DNA from: Streptomyces lincolnensis
GTDB taxonomy: Bacteria > Actinomycetota > Actinomycetes > Streptomycetales > Streptomycetaceae
DNA length: 64,000 nt
Assembly: GCF_021173675.1 (NCBI RefSeq)
Contig: NZ_JAIHON010000003.1
Span: forward strand, 372,001 to 436,000
Direction: 5' to 3'
Shown here: positions 7,954-16,566 of the stretch, piece by piece
Layout of the letters: each line of letters opens with the position of its first letter
Position numbering within the stretch: position 1 is the stretch's first letter
Notes under the pieces: generated by a model
Database searches by the model: none
What the model saw: only the letters and a program-made list of their open reading frames with translations
Told to the model about the DNA's origin: nothing
Program-made: the position numbers and the translations under genes

Positions 7954-8898
7954 TCACTCGGGCACGCCCAGCGCATGGGCGAGCATCGGCCACGAGGCGG
8001 TGAACTCCTCCTTCCAGTAGGCCCAGCTGTGTCCTCCTCCCGGGTAGAAGTGCGTGGTGACCGGGATGCGCAGGCGGGCCAGGGCGTCGGTGAAGCGGTG
8101 GGCGGAGGGCCACAGGGCGCTCTCCAGCGCCCCGGGCAGCGGATCGCCTCCGCCGCCGACCAGTCCGCTGCCGTTGGAGACGTACAGCGCGGTGCCGCGC
8201 AGCCCCTCGGCACGGGCCCGCGGGTTGAAGTCCCGCCAGGTGAGCAGGTTCAGCAGCGGGTTGCCCCACAGCGAGGAGGGCGAGAGGTTCTCGCGGGCCA
8301 CGATGGCGTCCATGATGGCCGGGACTCCCGGTGCGGTGGTGTCGAGGATGCCGCTGTAGGAGGCCGCCGCGCCGAACGCGCCGGGGTGGCGGGCCGCGTG
8401 TGCCATCGCCCCGTACCCGCCGGTGGAGACACCGGCCACCACGCGCACCCCGGAGGCCCGGTAGTCGCGCCGGAGCAGCGCGGGCACCTCCTCCAGCTGG
8501 AACCTCTCGTAGTCGGCCCCGTCGCGCCAGACGCTCGGGATGCCGGTGGGGCCCGCGTCGGGCATGGCCACGATCAGGTCGCGGCCCTCGGTGAAGGCCT
8601 CGATGTCGGTCTCGCGGGTCCAGGACGTGTAGTCGTCGTGGGCACCGTGCAGCAGATACAGGACCGGGTAGGTCCGGTTCGGCTGCGCGGCGAAACCCGA
8701 CGGCAGGATCAGCCGCACCGGCGCCCCGCGGCCGAGCGCGGCGGAGGTGACGGTGACGTCCAGGGTGCGCGGCCCCAGGCGGGTCGCGGCCCGGGCACGT
8801 CCTGCGGCGGCCCCGGCCCCGAACAGGGCGGCCAGGCCGGCGACGGCGGCCGCCCTGGTGACGGTGCGCCGGGGCACGGCGGTGCTGTGGTCGAACAT
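7954..8898 (-). CDS. Secreted esterase D / antigen 85-like acyltransferase fold
   Basis: A 314-residue alpha/beta hydrolase of the esterase D/mycolyltransferase superfamily. The N-terminus carries paired arginines (PRRTVTR) before a hydrophobic stretch to about residue 37, which may be a Tat or Sec signal. PVLYLLHGAHDDYTSW, GVSTGGYGA (nucleophile Ser158) and HSWAYW (His290) follow; the last resembles the HSWxYW of mycobacterial antigen 85 proteins. Antigen 85 enzymes move mycolyl chains between trehalose molecules and the wall. The gene is 47 bases downstream of the Pks13-like synthase, so it could release or transfer that product. A plain secreted esterase remains possible. Confidence 0.75.
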   Translation of the reverse strand: MFDHSTAVPRRTVTRAAAVAGLAALFGAGAAAGRARAATRLGPRTLDVTVTSAALGRGAPVRLILPSGFAAQPNRTYPVLYLLHGAHDDYTSWTRETDIEAFTEGRDLIVAMPDAGPTGIPSVWRDGADYERFQLEEVPALLRRDYRASGVRVVAGVSTGGYGAMAHAARHPGAFGAAASYSGILDTTAPGVPAIMDAIVARENLSPSSLWGNPLLNLLTWRDFNPRARAEGLRGTALYVSNGSGLVGGGGDPLPGALESALWPSAHRFTDALARLRIPVTTHFYPGGGHSWAYWKEEFTASWPMLAHALGVPE

Positions 8899-8945
8899 GG
8901 CGGCTCCTCGGATTCCGGCTCAGTACCTGTGCTCGGGGCCCCGGT

Positions 8946-11900
8946 TCACCGGGCGTCCTCGGCGAGCACCCGCCGCAGATGGACGGCGATCTCGTCGACC
9001 CACGGGGGGTCGAGCAGCGACAGATGGTGTCCGCCCACCGGCACGACCTCCAGGCGCGGGCAGACCTCGTCCCAGCCCAGCGCCCGGTCGTCCCGCTCGT
9101 AGGCGGGGTCGCGCACGGTGTGCGGCGCCGCCTCGTCGGCCCGGTACAGGACCACCCGGCCGTCGTACCGGCCCGGCCGGTGGGCCTCGCCGATCCGCAG
9201 GTCCAGGTAGGAGGCCCGCTGGTGCTCCAGCGCGGCGGACGGCACGTCGGCGGCCTCGCGCACGGCCCGCAGCACGGCGTCGATGCGAGCCGCGTCGTCG
9301 TCCATCGCCACCAGCTCGTCGTACGGCAGCTCCAGCCGGGCGCCGTAGGCGTCGGCGACGTGCCGGGCGAAGCCCTCCAGGTGGGTGCGGATCCGGTCGG
9401 GCACGGGGAGGGGCAGGGGTCGCACGGAGTCGACGAGCACCACCAGGTCCACCGTCCGTCCCGCGGCGGTGAGGTGGCGTGCCGTCTCCTGGGCGAGGAA
9501 GCCGCCGAACGACCAACCCCCCAGCAGGCAGGGCCCGTCGGAGTGCGTGGCGGCGATGATCTCGGCGCAGCGGCGGGCCTTGTCCGTCACCGTGCCCGCG
9601 TCCTCCATGCGGTCCAGTCCGTACACCGGCCGGTCGTCGCCGAGGCGGTCGGCGAGGGCGCGGTAGACGTCGGTGGAGCCGCCGGCGGCGTGGAACAGGA
9701 ACAGGGGAGGCCGGGAGCCCGTGGGCCGCAGCGGCCGAAGGGCCGGCTCCTGCGGAGGCAGCGCCCGCCGGACACGGTCGGCCGCCTCCTGGACGGTGGC
9801 GGTGCCCAGCAGGTCCCGCAGCGGCAGATCGATCCCGAACTCGTGTTCCACCGCCGTACGGATGCGGACGGCCATGAGCGAGTCGAGGCCGAGGTCCGTC
9901 CAGGCCGTGCCGGGCGTGACGCGGCCCGCGGGGTGCCCGGTGACGGCGGCGACGTGGTGCGCCAGCCGGTCCAGGACGGAGGCGGGCTCCCGCGGAGGGC
10001 CGGGTTCGGGGCGGGGCGCCGGCGTTGCCGGGCCGCGGTCGCGGACGCCGTCCGTCCACCAGTACCGGACGTGCCGCCACCGCGGAGCGGGCAGATCGAC
10101 GACCCGGCCGGGCGGCAACGGCAGCCGTGCGCCCGCCGCGTACAGCGCGCCCACCTGCCGTATGAAACCGGCGGAGTCGTCCGCGTCCCGTCGCAGCGTG
10201 CCGACGACCAGCGCGTCCGGGGCGGTGTCGGCGACGGCGCGGGTCAGGACCGGATGGGGCGAGATCTCGACGAACGCGGTGTGGCCGTCGGCCGAGGCCG
10301 CCGCGACCGCCCGGTCCAGGCGTACCGGCCGCCGCAGATTGGCGGCCCAGTGGGCGGCGTCGAAGACGCAGTCGCCGCGCGGGTCCTCCAGGACCGTGGA
10401 GTAGACGGGCACGCGCGGCCGCCGCCCCCGTATCCCGGACAGCGCCTCGGTCAACTCCGGCAGCAGGGCGTCCACATGGGGCGAGTGACCGGCGCCGACC
10501 ACCCGCATCGCGCGCGCGGCCCGGCCCTCCTTCTCCAGCCGCCGTACCAGCCGGTTCACCTCCGGCTCCGCACCCGTGACCACCTTCTGCCGGGGCGAGG
10601 AGTGCACGGCGACATGGACACCGGGGAAGTCCCCCCGCAGCGCGTCCAGTTCGGCGTCCGCCACGTCGACCACGGCCATCGCGCCGCCGCTCAGACCGCT
10701 GAGCAGCCGGGCCCGTACGGCGATGACACGGGCCGCGTCGGACACGTCCAGGGCGCCCGCGCACACGGCGGCGGCCACCTCGCCCATGGAGTGCCCGATC
10801 ACCGCGGCGGGCTCCACACCCCGGGACCGCCACAGCTCGGCCAACGCCACCTGCAGCCCGAACAGGACGGGCTGGGCGACCTCCAGGCGGTCGAGGTCGT
10901 CACCGGAGGCGAGATGGTCGTAGAGCGACAGCCCGCACTCCGGGGCCAGTTGGGGATCGAGTTTCTCCACGGCGGCGGCGAACGCGGGCTCCTCGGCCAG
11001 CAGTCGCCGCCCCATGCCGGTCCACTGGCCGCCGTAGCCGGAGAACACCCAGACGGGACCGGGTCCCACCAGGTCGCGGTCGCCCGTGGTGACCGAGGCG
11101 TGCGGCTCGCCCGACGCCAACGCTGCCAGGGCGTCGGCGAGTTCGTCCCGGTCGCGGGCGGTGACGGCGGCCCGCACCGGACCGCGTCCGGTGCGCCCGG
11201 CGAGGGTCCGCGCCACGTCGGCCGGACGCGCGGCCCGTCCTTCGGGGGTGCGCAGCCAGTCGGCCAGCCGGGCGGCGGTGTCGCGGAGCCGCTCGGCGTC
11301 GAGGTCGGAGAGCGGGTACAGCCGGGCGCCGGGCTCCTCCGGCGCCGGCGGAAGCAGTGCGCCGGGCCGCCATTCCTCCAGGACGGCATGGGCGTTGGTG
11401 CCGCCGAACCCGAAACCGGAGACCCCGGCGGTGGCGGTGCCGCCGTAGCGGGGCCACGGCTCGGGTTCGGTGACCACGCGCAGCCGGTCGTCGTTCCCGA
11501 CGCCGCTGTCGGCGCAGTGCAGGGAGGGCGGGATGCGGTCGTGGTGCAGGGCCAGGACCGCCTTCACCAGCCCGGCGATGCCCGCCGCCGACTCCAGATG
11601 GCCCAGGTTGCCCTTCACCGAGCCGAGCAGCAGCGGCTGGTCGGGGTCCCGGTCCCGGCCGAGCACGGCGCCGAGCGCGCCCGCCTCGATGGGATCGCCG
11701 AGCGGGGTGCCGGTGCCGTGCGCCTCGACGTGGTCGACGGTCGCGGGGGCGAGCCCGGCCCGCGCGTACGCGGATCTCAGCACCGCCTGCTGCGCGGCCG
11801 GGTTGGGCGCCATGAGGCCGCCCGAACGGCCGTCGGAGTTCACGGCGGTGGCCCGGACGACGGCCAGGATCCGGTCGCCGTCCCGCTCGGCGTCCGAGAG

Positions 11901-12947
11901 CCGTTTCAGCAGCACCGCCGCACACCCTTCCCCGCGCCCGATGCCGTCGGCCGCCGCCGAGAACGGCTTGCACCGGCCGTCCGGCGCGAGGGCACCGGCC
12001 CGGCCGAACGCCACGCCGACGACGGGGGAGAGGAGCAGGTTGACCCCGGCGGCGATCGCCGTGTCGCTCTCGCCCGTGCGCAGGCTGACACAGGCCTGGT
12101 GCACGGCGACCAGGGAGGAGGAGCACGCGGTGTCGACGGCCATGCTCGGCCCGTGCGTGTCCAGCACGTACGCCAGCCGCCCCGCCGCGACGCTCAGCGC
12201 GGCGCCCGCCGGCGCCCAGGGATCGACGGCGGCCGGGTCGGCGCCCGTGAGCTGCCCGTACTCCGGGGCGGAGATCCCCACGAAGACACCGGTGGCCGTT
12301 CCGGCGAGCGACGCGGCCGGAACGGCGGCGTGCGCCAGGGTCTCGTGGACGACCTCCAGGAGGATCCGCTGCTGCGGGTCCATCACCGCGGCCTCGCGCG
12401 GGGTGATGTGGAAGAAGTCCGCGTCGAACCCGGCCACGTCGTCGAGATAGCCGCCGTACCGGGGCGCGTCGGCGGGCGGGAACGGGGTGAAGTCGCGCCA
12501 CCGGTCCTCGGGAACCCGCCGGATCGCGTCGACGCCGTCACTGAGCAGCCGCCAGTAGTCGGCGGGCCCGTTCACCCCGCCCGGAAGCCGGCAGCCGACC
12601 CCGACGACGGCGACGGGCTCGTCGTACGAGGCGTGGGAAGCGTGGGAGGCATGCGAGGCGTACGACGGCTGCGACCCGACCTGACCGGAGGAGCCCTCGT
12701 CCGCCCCGCCGCACAGCCGCGTGACCAGCGCCTCGCCCGTGGGCGCCTCCCACAGAAGCGTCGCGGGCAGTTCGCGCCCCAGGGCGTGGGACAGCTCCCC
12801 GGCGAGGACCACCGCGTCCCGCGAGGACATGCCGAGGTCGGCGAGCGGTCGGTCCATCGGCACGGTCGCGGCGGGTGTGCCGGTCCAGGCGGACACTCTG
12901 TCGGTGATCAGACGGCGCAGCGCGGCCGCCGGGGCGATGTCCGTCAT
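8946..12947 (-). CDS. Pks13-like polyketide synthase (ACP-KS-AT-ACP-TE)
   Basis: A 1333-residue single-module condensing enzyme. Domains in order: ACP with phosphopantetheine Ser42 (DLGMSSRDAV); ketosynthase with DTACSSS Cys275, EAHGTGT and GHLES histidines; acyltransferase with GHSMGE Ser720; second ACP with DLGLDS Ser1023; thioesterase with GWSFGG Ser1146. There is no reductase or dehydratase, so the product should be an alpha-branched beta-keto acyl chain. This is the layout of mycobacterial Pks13, which joins two fatty chains. The AT carries GAGHS where malonyl-specific domains have HAFHS, closer to the xAGH form described for bulkier alkylmalonyl extenders. A Ser-Tyr-Ala-Ser-His repeat links ACP1 to KS. 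The start overlaps the acyl-AMP ligase gene by ATGA. Confidence 0.9.
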   Translation of the reverse strand: MTDIAPAAALRRLITDRVSAWTGTPAATVPMDRPLADLGMSSRDAVVLAGELSHALGRELPATLLWEAPTGEALVTRLCGGADEGSSGQVGSQPSYASHASHASHASYDEPVAVVGVGCRLPGGVNGPADYWRLLSDGVDAIRRVPEDRWRDFTPFPPADAPRYGGYLDDVAGFDADFFHITPREAAVMDPQQRILLEVVHETLAHAAVPAASLAGTATGVFVGISAPEYGQLTGADPAAVDPWAPAGAALSVAAGRLAYVLDTHGPSMAVDTACSSSLVAVHQACVSLRTGESDTAIAAGVNLLLSPVVGVAFGRAGALAPDGRCKPFSAAADGIGRGEGCAAVLLKRLSDAERDGDRILAVVRATAVNSDGRSGGLMAPNPAAQQAVLRSAYARAGLAPATVDHVEAHGTGTPLGDPIEAGALGAVLGRDRDPDQPLLLGSVKGNLGHLESAAGIAGLVKAVLALHHDRIPPSLHCADSGVGNDDRLRVVTEPEPWPRYGGTATAGVSGFGFGGTNAHAVLEEWRPGALLPPAPEEPGARLYPLSDLDAERLRDTAARLADWLRTPEGRAARPADVARTLAGRTGRGPVRAAVTARDRDELADALAALASGEPHASVTTGDRDLVGPGPVWVFSGYGGQWTGMGRRLLAEEPAFAAAVEKLDPQLAPECGLSLYDHLASGDDLDRLEVAQPVLFGLQVALAELWRSRGVEPAAVIGHSMGEVAAAVCAGALDVSDAARVIAVRARLLSGLSGGAMAVVDVADAELDALRGDFPGVHVAVHSSPRQKVVTGAEPEVNRLVRRLEKEGRAARAMRVVGAGHSPHVDALLPELTEALSGIRGRRPRVPVYSTVLEDPRGDCVFDAAHWAANLRRPVRLDRAVAAASADGHTAFVEISPHPVLTRAVADTAPDALVVGTLRRDADDSAGFIRQVGALYAAGARLPLPPGRVVDLPAPRWRHVRYWWTDGVRDRGPATPAPRPEPGPPREPASVLDRLAHHVAAVTGHPAGRVTPGTAWTDLGLDSLMAVRIRTAVEHEFGIDLPLRDLLGTATVQEAADRVRRALPPQEPALRPLRPTGSRPPLFLFHAAGGSTDVYRALADRLGDDRPVYGLDRMEDAGTVTDKARRCAEIIAATHSDGPCLLGGWSFGGFLAQETARHLTAAGRTVDLVVLVDSVRPLPLPVPDRIRTHLEGFARHVADAYGARLELPYDELVAMDDDAARIDAVLRAVREAADVPSAALEHQRASYLDLRIGEAHRPGRYDGRVVLYRADEAAPHTVRDPAYERDDRALGWDEVCPRLEVVPVGGHHLSLLDPPWVDEIAVHLRRVLAEDAR
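12624..12665 (-). repeat. 9-bp coding repeat in the ACP1-KS linker of the synthase
   Basis: Four imperfect tandem copies of a 9-base unit encode Y-A-S-H-A-S-H-A-S-H-A-S-Y in the linker between the first carrier domain and the ketosynthase. The reading frame is kept in all copies. Such repeats can change length by slippage and would lengthen or shorten the flexible arm. Confidence 0.7.
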
Positions 12948-14695
12948 TCCGCCACCCCCGCCCGTTCGTAGGCGCCCTCCGTGTAGCGCGCGCGGGTCAG
13001 GGCCCGCGACACCTTGCCGCTGGAGGTGCGGGGCACGGCCCCCGGCGGCACCACGACGACATCGGCGAGACGCAGCCCGTGCCGCGCCGAGACCGCCCCG
13101 CGCACCGCGCCGACCAGGGCCGGGACGTCGATCGCGGTCAGCTCCGTGGACCGGGTGTGCTCGGCCACGACCACCACCCGCTCGCCCGCCGCACCGGGGA
13201 CCGCGAACGCGGCGAGCCGGTCGCGGCGCACGGCCGGGTGCGCGTCCTGGACGGTGGCCTCGATGTCCTGCGGATAGTGGTTGCGCCCGTCGACGACGAT
13301 GAGGTCCTTGAGCCGGCCGGTGACCACCAACTGCCCCTCCAGCACGGCCCCCAGGTCGCCCGTGCGCAGCCAGGCGCCCGGACCGACGGCGGGATCGGCC
13401 GGCTCGGCGCCGAAGACACGGCGGGTGTCCTCGTCCCGCTTCCAGTAGCCGCGGCCGACGTTGGGACCCTGCACCCAGATCTCGCCGACCTCGCCCTCCG
13501 CGAGCACGGCGCGCGTGACGGGATCGACGATCCGCAGCCGCTGGCCCGCCGGGGTCCCGCACCCGGCGAGCAGCACCGCCCGCGGGTCGTCGGGGCGCGC
13601 GGGCAGGGCCTTGCCGGTGGCGAGGGCGTCCCGGTCCAGCGCGAACCGGCGCAGTGGCTCTTCCGGGCGGGCCGCGCTGACGAACACCGTGGCCTCGGCG
13701 AGTCCGTACGAGGGACAGTGGCTGTCCGCCGGCAGTCCCCGCGCCCCGAAGGCGGCCTGGAAACGGTCGACGGTGCCGGGGCGGACCGGCTCGCTGCCGT
13801 TGATCAACGCGGCCACACCCTCCAGCCGCAGTTCCGCCCGCTGCGCGTCGGTCACGGCCGAGGCACAGTAGTCGTAGGCGAAGTTGGGTGCCGCGCTCAC
13901 CACGCGGGGATGCGCGGCGAGCAGCCGGAGCCAGCGCACGGGCTGGTGCAGGAACGCGGCCGGGTCCATGATCACGGACATCAGTCCGCGTGTGACCGGA
14001 GCGGCGACGCTCAGCACCAGCCCCATGTCGTGGTAGAGCGGCAGCCAGCCCACGCAGGTCAGCGGGTGCGCGTCGGCTCCGTAGGCGGTCAGCGCCTGCC
14101 GGGCGTTGGCGACGACGTTGCCGTGGGTGATCTCCACGCCCGCCGGGGCCCGGGTCGAACCGGAGGTGTACTGGAGGTAGGCGGTCGCGGTGGGGTCCGT
14201 GGCGACCGGGTACCGGTCGTCCGCGCGGGAGTCGGGGACCTGGTCGGCCGCCACGATCCGCACCGGCACGCGCTCGCAGAAGTCCCGGACCTCCTCCAGG
14301 GAGCGGCTCGTCGTCACGACGACCGAGGGAGTGGCGTCGGCCAGGACGCCCGCCAGCCGGTCGGCGTGTCCGGGCAGGCCCGGCGGATACAGCGGTACGG
14401 CGACCATCCCGGCGGCCAGTGCCGCCAGGAACCCGGTGACGTACTCCGGGCCCTGGGGACACAGCAGCGCCACCCGCGTGCCGGGTTCGGCCTCCTCGGC
14501 GAGCCGGGCCGCCAGGGCCCGCACCCGCACGTCCAGGCGGCGCCAGGTCAGGGTGCGGTGGACGCCGCGCGAGTCCGGCGCGGGATGGTCGACGAAGGTG
14601 AACGCCCGGCGGTCCGGCGTGGCCAGGGCCCAGTGCCGCACGAACTCCGGCAGGGTCCGGCACGGGGGAGCGAGCGGGGGGCGGCGGTGGTCCAT
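12944..14695 (-). CDS. Fatty acyl-AMP ligase (FadD32-like)
   Basis: A 583-residue adenylate-forming enzyme of the FAAL type. YTSGSTRAPAG (residues 176-186) is the phosphate loop, WLPLYHDMGL (217-226) is a FAAL hallmark, and TGDLG followed by GRLKDLIVVDGRNHYPQDIE matches FAALs rather than CoA ligases. Lys561 in RTSSGK is the C-terminal catalytic lysine. FAALs activate a fatty acid as acyl-AMP and load it onto an acyl carrier domain; FadD32 does this for the N-terminal ACP of Pks13. The stop overlaps the start of the downstream Pks13-like gene, whose first ACP is the obvious acceptor. It follows the carboxyltransferase by 132 bases containing GCGATCGGG-like repeats. Confidence 0.9.
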   Translation of the reverse strand: MDHRRPPLAPPCRTLPEFVRHWALATPDRRAFTFVDHPAPDSRGVHRTLTWRRLDVRVRALAARLAEEAEPGTRVALLCPQGPEYVTGFLAALAAGMVAVPLYPPGLPGHADRLAGVLADATPSVVVTTSRSLEEVRDFCERVPVRIVAADQVPDSRADDRYPVATDPTATAYLQYTSGSTRAPAGVEITHGNVVANARQALTAYGADAHPLTCVGWLPLYHDMGLVLSVAAPVTRGLMSVIMDPAAFLHQPVRWLRLLAAHPRVVSAAPNFAYDYCASAVTDAQRAELRLEGVAALINGSEPVRPGTVDRFQAAFGARGLPADSHCPSYGLAEATVFVSAARPEEPLRRFALDRDALATGKALPARPDDPRAVLLAGCGTPAGQRLRIVDPVTRAVLAEGEVGEIWVQGPNVGRGYWKRDEDTRRVFGAEPADPAVGPGAWLRTGDLGAVLEGQLVVTGRLKDLIVVDGRNHYPQDIEATVQDAHPAVRRDRLAAFAVPGAAGERVVVVAEHTRSTELTAIDVPALVGAVRGAVSARHGLRLADVVVVPPGAVPRTSSGKVSRALTRARYTEGAYERAGVAE

Positions 14696-14827
14696 GGGGC
14701 GTGGCTCCTCACGTCGCGGGGAGACGGGGCGGACGGGGCGGTGGAGCGGACGGGGCAGTGGGGCGATCGGGGGAGATCGGGGCGATCGGGACTGTCGCGT
14801 CGGAGCGGGTGCCGCGGGTGCCTCGGG

Positions 14828-16402
14828 TCAGAGCGGGATGTTGCCGTGCCGCCGCTGCGGCATCGGGGCGCGCTTGCCGTGCAGCGCGCGCAGGGCGCGG
14901 CAGACGTGCGCCCGGGTCTCGCGCGGGGCGATGACGTCGTCGACGTAGCCGCGCTCGGCGGCCAGGTACGGGGTGCCGTACGTGCTCTCGTACGCGGCCA
15001 CGAGCTGCGCGCGCAGCGCCTCGGGGTCCTTGGCGGCGGCCAGTTCGCGCCGGTGCAGCAGGCCCACCGCGCCCTCGGCGCCCATGACGGCGATCCGGGC
15101 GGTGGGCCAGGCGAGGTTGACATCGGCGCCCAGATGCTTGGAGCCCATGACCGCGTACCCGCCGCCGTAGGCCTTGCGGACCACCACGGTGACCTTCGGG
15201 ACGGTCGCCTCGGCGTAGGCGTAGAGGAGCTTGGCGCCGCGCCGGATGATGCCGCCGCGCTCCTGGCGGACGCCGGAGAGATAGCCCGGCACGTCGGCGA
15301 AGGTGAGCAGGGGGATGCCGAACGCGTCGCAGAACCGCACGAACCGCGCGGCCTTCTCGGAGGCGTCGATGTCGAGGACACCCGCCGCGTGCAGCGGCTG
15401 GTTGGCGACGACACCGACCGAGCGGCCCTCGACCCGCGCCAGCGCGCAGATGATGTTCGGCGCGAACAGCTCCTGGACGTCGAGGAGTTCACCGTCGTCC
15501 ACGACCGCGCGCAGGATCTCGCGCATGTCGTACGCCTGGCCGAGCCGGTCGGGAACCACCTCGTCCAGCCGGTCCCCGGCGGGCGGCTCCACCGGCGCGT
15601 ACTCGGGCGGCCGCTCCAGGTTGTTGGCGGGCAGGTACGACAGCAGGTCCCGTACGGTGTCCAGGGCGTCCTGCTCGTCGGCGGCGAGGAAGTGGGCGTT
15701 GCCGTTCACGGAGTTGCTGGTGTGCGCGCCGCCCAGCTCCTCGGCGGTGGTGCGCTCGCCGGTGACCGTCTCGATGACGTCGGGGCCGGTGACGAACATG
15801 TGCGAGGCGCCGTCGACCATCACCGTGAAGTCGGTGATCGCCGGCGAGTATGCGGCCCCGCCCGCGCACGGCCCGAGGACGACCGAGATCTGCGGGATCA
15901 CCCCCGAGGCCTGCACATTGCGGCGCACCAGCTCGGCGTAGAGGGCGAGGGAGGCGACGCCCTCCTGGATGCGGGCGCCGCCGGAGTCGTTGAGCCCGAT
16001 CACCGGACAGCCGGTCTTCAGGGCCAGGTCCATGAGGGCGACGGTCTTCTCGCCGAAGGCCTCGCCCATGCTGCCGCCGAAGACCGCGGAGTCCTGGGCG
16101 AACACACAGACCGGGCGGCCGTCGATGGTCGCGTGCCCGGTGACCACGCCGTCGCCGTAGGGCCGACGGGCTCCGTCCCCGGTGGGCCGGGCCCGCACGA
16201 ACAGCCCGGTCTCGGCGAACGAGTCGGCGTCCACCAGCCGTTCGATCCGCTCCCGGGCCCCGAACTCGCCACGCCGTCTGGATCTGCCCGGGGCCACCGC
16301 CCCCGTCCGGCGCCGTGCCAGATCGGCGATGCGATCGGCGGTCCGGTCGGGCACGTACGGCGCGGTCCGCTCTGTCTCGGACCTTGTCGCCTCAGTCGTC
16401 AC
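14828..16402 (-). CDS. Acyl-CoA carboxylase carboxyltransferase (AccD4/PccB-like)
   Basis: A 524-residue biotin-dependent carboxyltransferase with both crotonase-fold halves. LNDSGGARIQEGV and GPCAGGAAYSPAITDF lie in the N half; TFADVPGYLSGVRQERGGIIRRGAKLLYA (in two adjoining parts) and YGGGYAVMGSKHLGAD in the C half. The enzyme moves CO2 from biotin to an acyl-CoA, making a malonyl-type extender. The GTG at 16402 was chosen for its GGAGG 4 bases upstream and its start at the usual N-terminus; an upstream ATG would add about 39 residues unlike the family. Position before the acyl-AMP ligase and synthase suggests it supplies the carboxyacyl extender, as AccD4 does for Pks13. The biotin carrier subunit must come from elsewhere. 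Confidence 0.88.
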   Translation of the reverse strand: MTTEATRSETERTAPYVPDRTADRIADLARRRTGAVAPGRSRRRGEFGARERIERLVDADSFAETGLFVRARPTGDGARRPYGDGVVTGHATIDGRPVCVFAQDSAVFGGSMGEAFGEKTVALMDLALKTGCPVIGLNDSGGARIQEGVASLALYAELVRRNVQASGVIPQISVVLGPCAGGAAYSPAITDFTVMVDGASHMFVTGPDVIETVTGERTTAEELGGAHTSNSVNGNAHFLAADEQDALDTVRDLLSYLPANNLERPPEYAPVEPPAGDRLDEVVPDRLGQAYDMREILRAVVDDGELLDVQELFAPNIICALARVEGRSVGVVANQPLHAAGVLDIDASEKAARFVRFCDAFGIPLLTFADVPGYLSGVRQERGGIIRRGAKLLYAYAEATVPKVTVVVRKAYGGGYAVMGSKHLGADVNLAWPTARIAVMGAEGAVGLLHRRELAAAKDPEALRAQLVAAYESTYGTPYLAAERGYVDDVIAPRETRAHVCRALRALHGKRAPMPQRRHGNIPL

Positions 16403-16525
16403 AGCCACCTCCGAACTCGGCTTCGAATATGGCAGCGGCGGAGGCGGCGACCGGGCGGAACGGGACGGTGTTTGCCTCAGGTGAGTGCTGCGGGGCATGG
16501 GTTCGTCCGGGGGTGACAAGGGGCG

Positions 16526-16553
16526 GGGCCCCGGCCGTACGCAGCCGGGGCCC
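16526..16553 (-). terminator. Terminator after the S41 peptidase gene
   Basis: A 10-bp perfect GC stem (GGGCCCCGGC with its complement) around the 8-base loop CGTACGCA, 14 bases beyond the peptidase stop on the minus strand. It separates the peptidase transcript from the carboxyltransferase gene, which therefore probably has its own promoter in 16412-16520. Confidence 0.7.
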
Positions 16554-16566
16554 GTCCACGCCTACG

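Noticed and set aside
12624..12665. The short repeat array as a CRISPR or minisatellite
   Set aside because: Nine-base units in frame inside a protein linker, without spacers.
8979..12971. A 1330-codon open frame on the plus strand, opposite the polyketide synthase
   Set aside because: It is the antisense shadow of a GC-rich coding gene. The minus-strand frame has complete catalytic motifs; this one has none and a Gly/Arg/His-rich composition.
14696..14827. The GCGATCGGG-like repeats between carboxyltransferase and ligase genes as an operator
   Set aside because: Imperfect, low-complexity G-rich copies with no symmetry; too weak to call.
13079..16516. A 1145-codon plus-strand open frame opposite the acyl-AMP ligase and carboxyltransferase
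   Set aside because: It spans two real genes on the other strand, has no recognisable domain and shows shadow composition.
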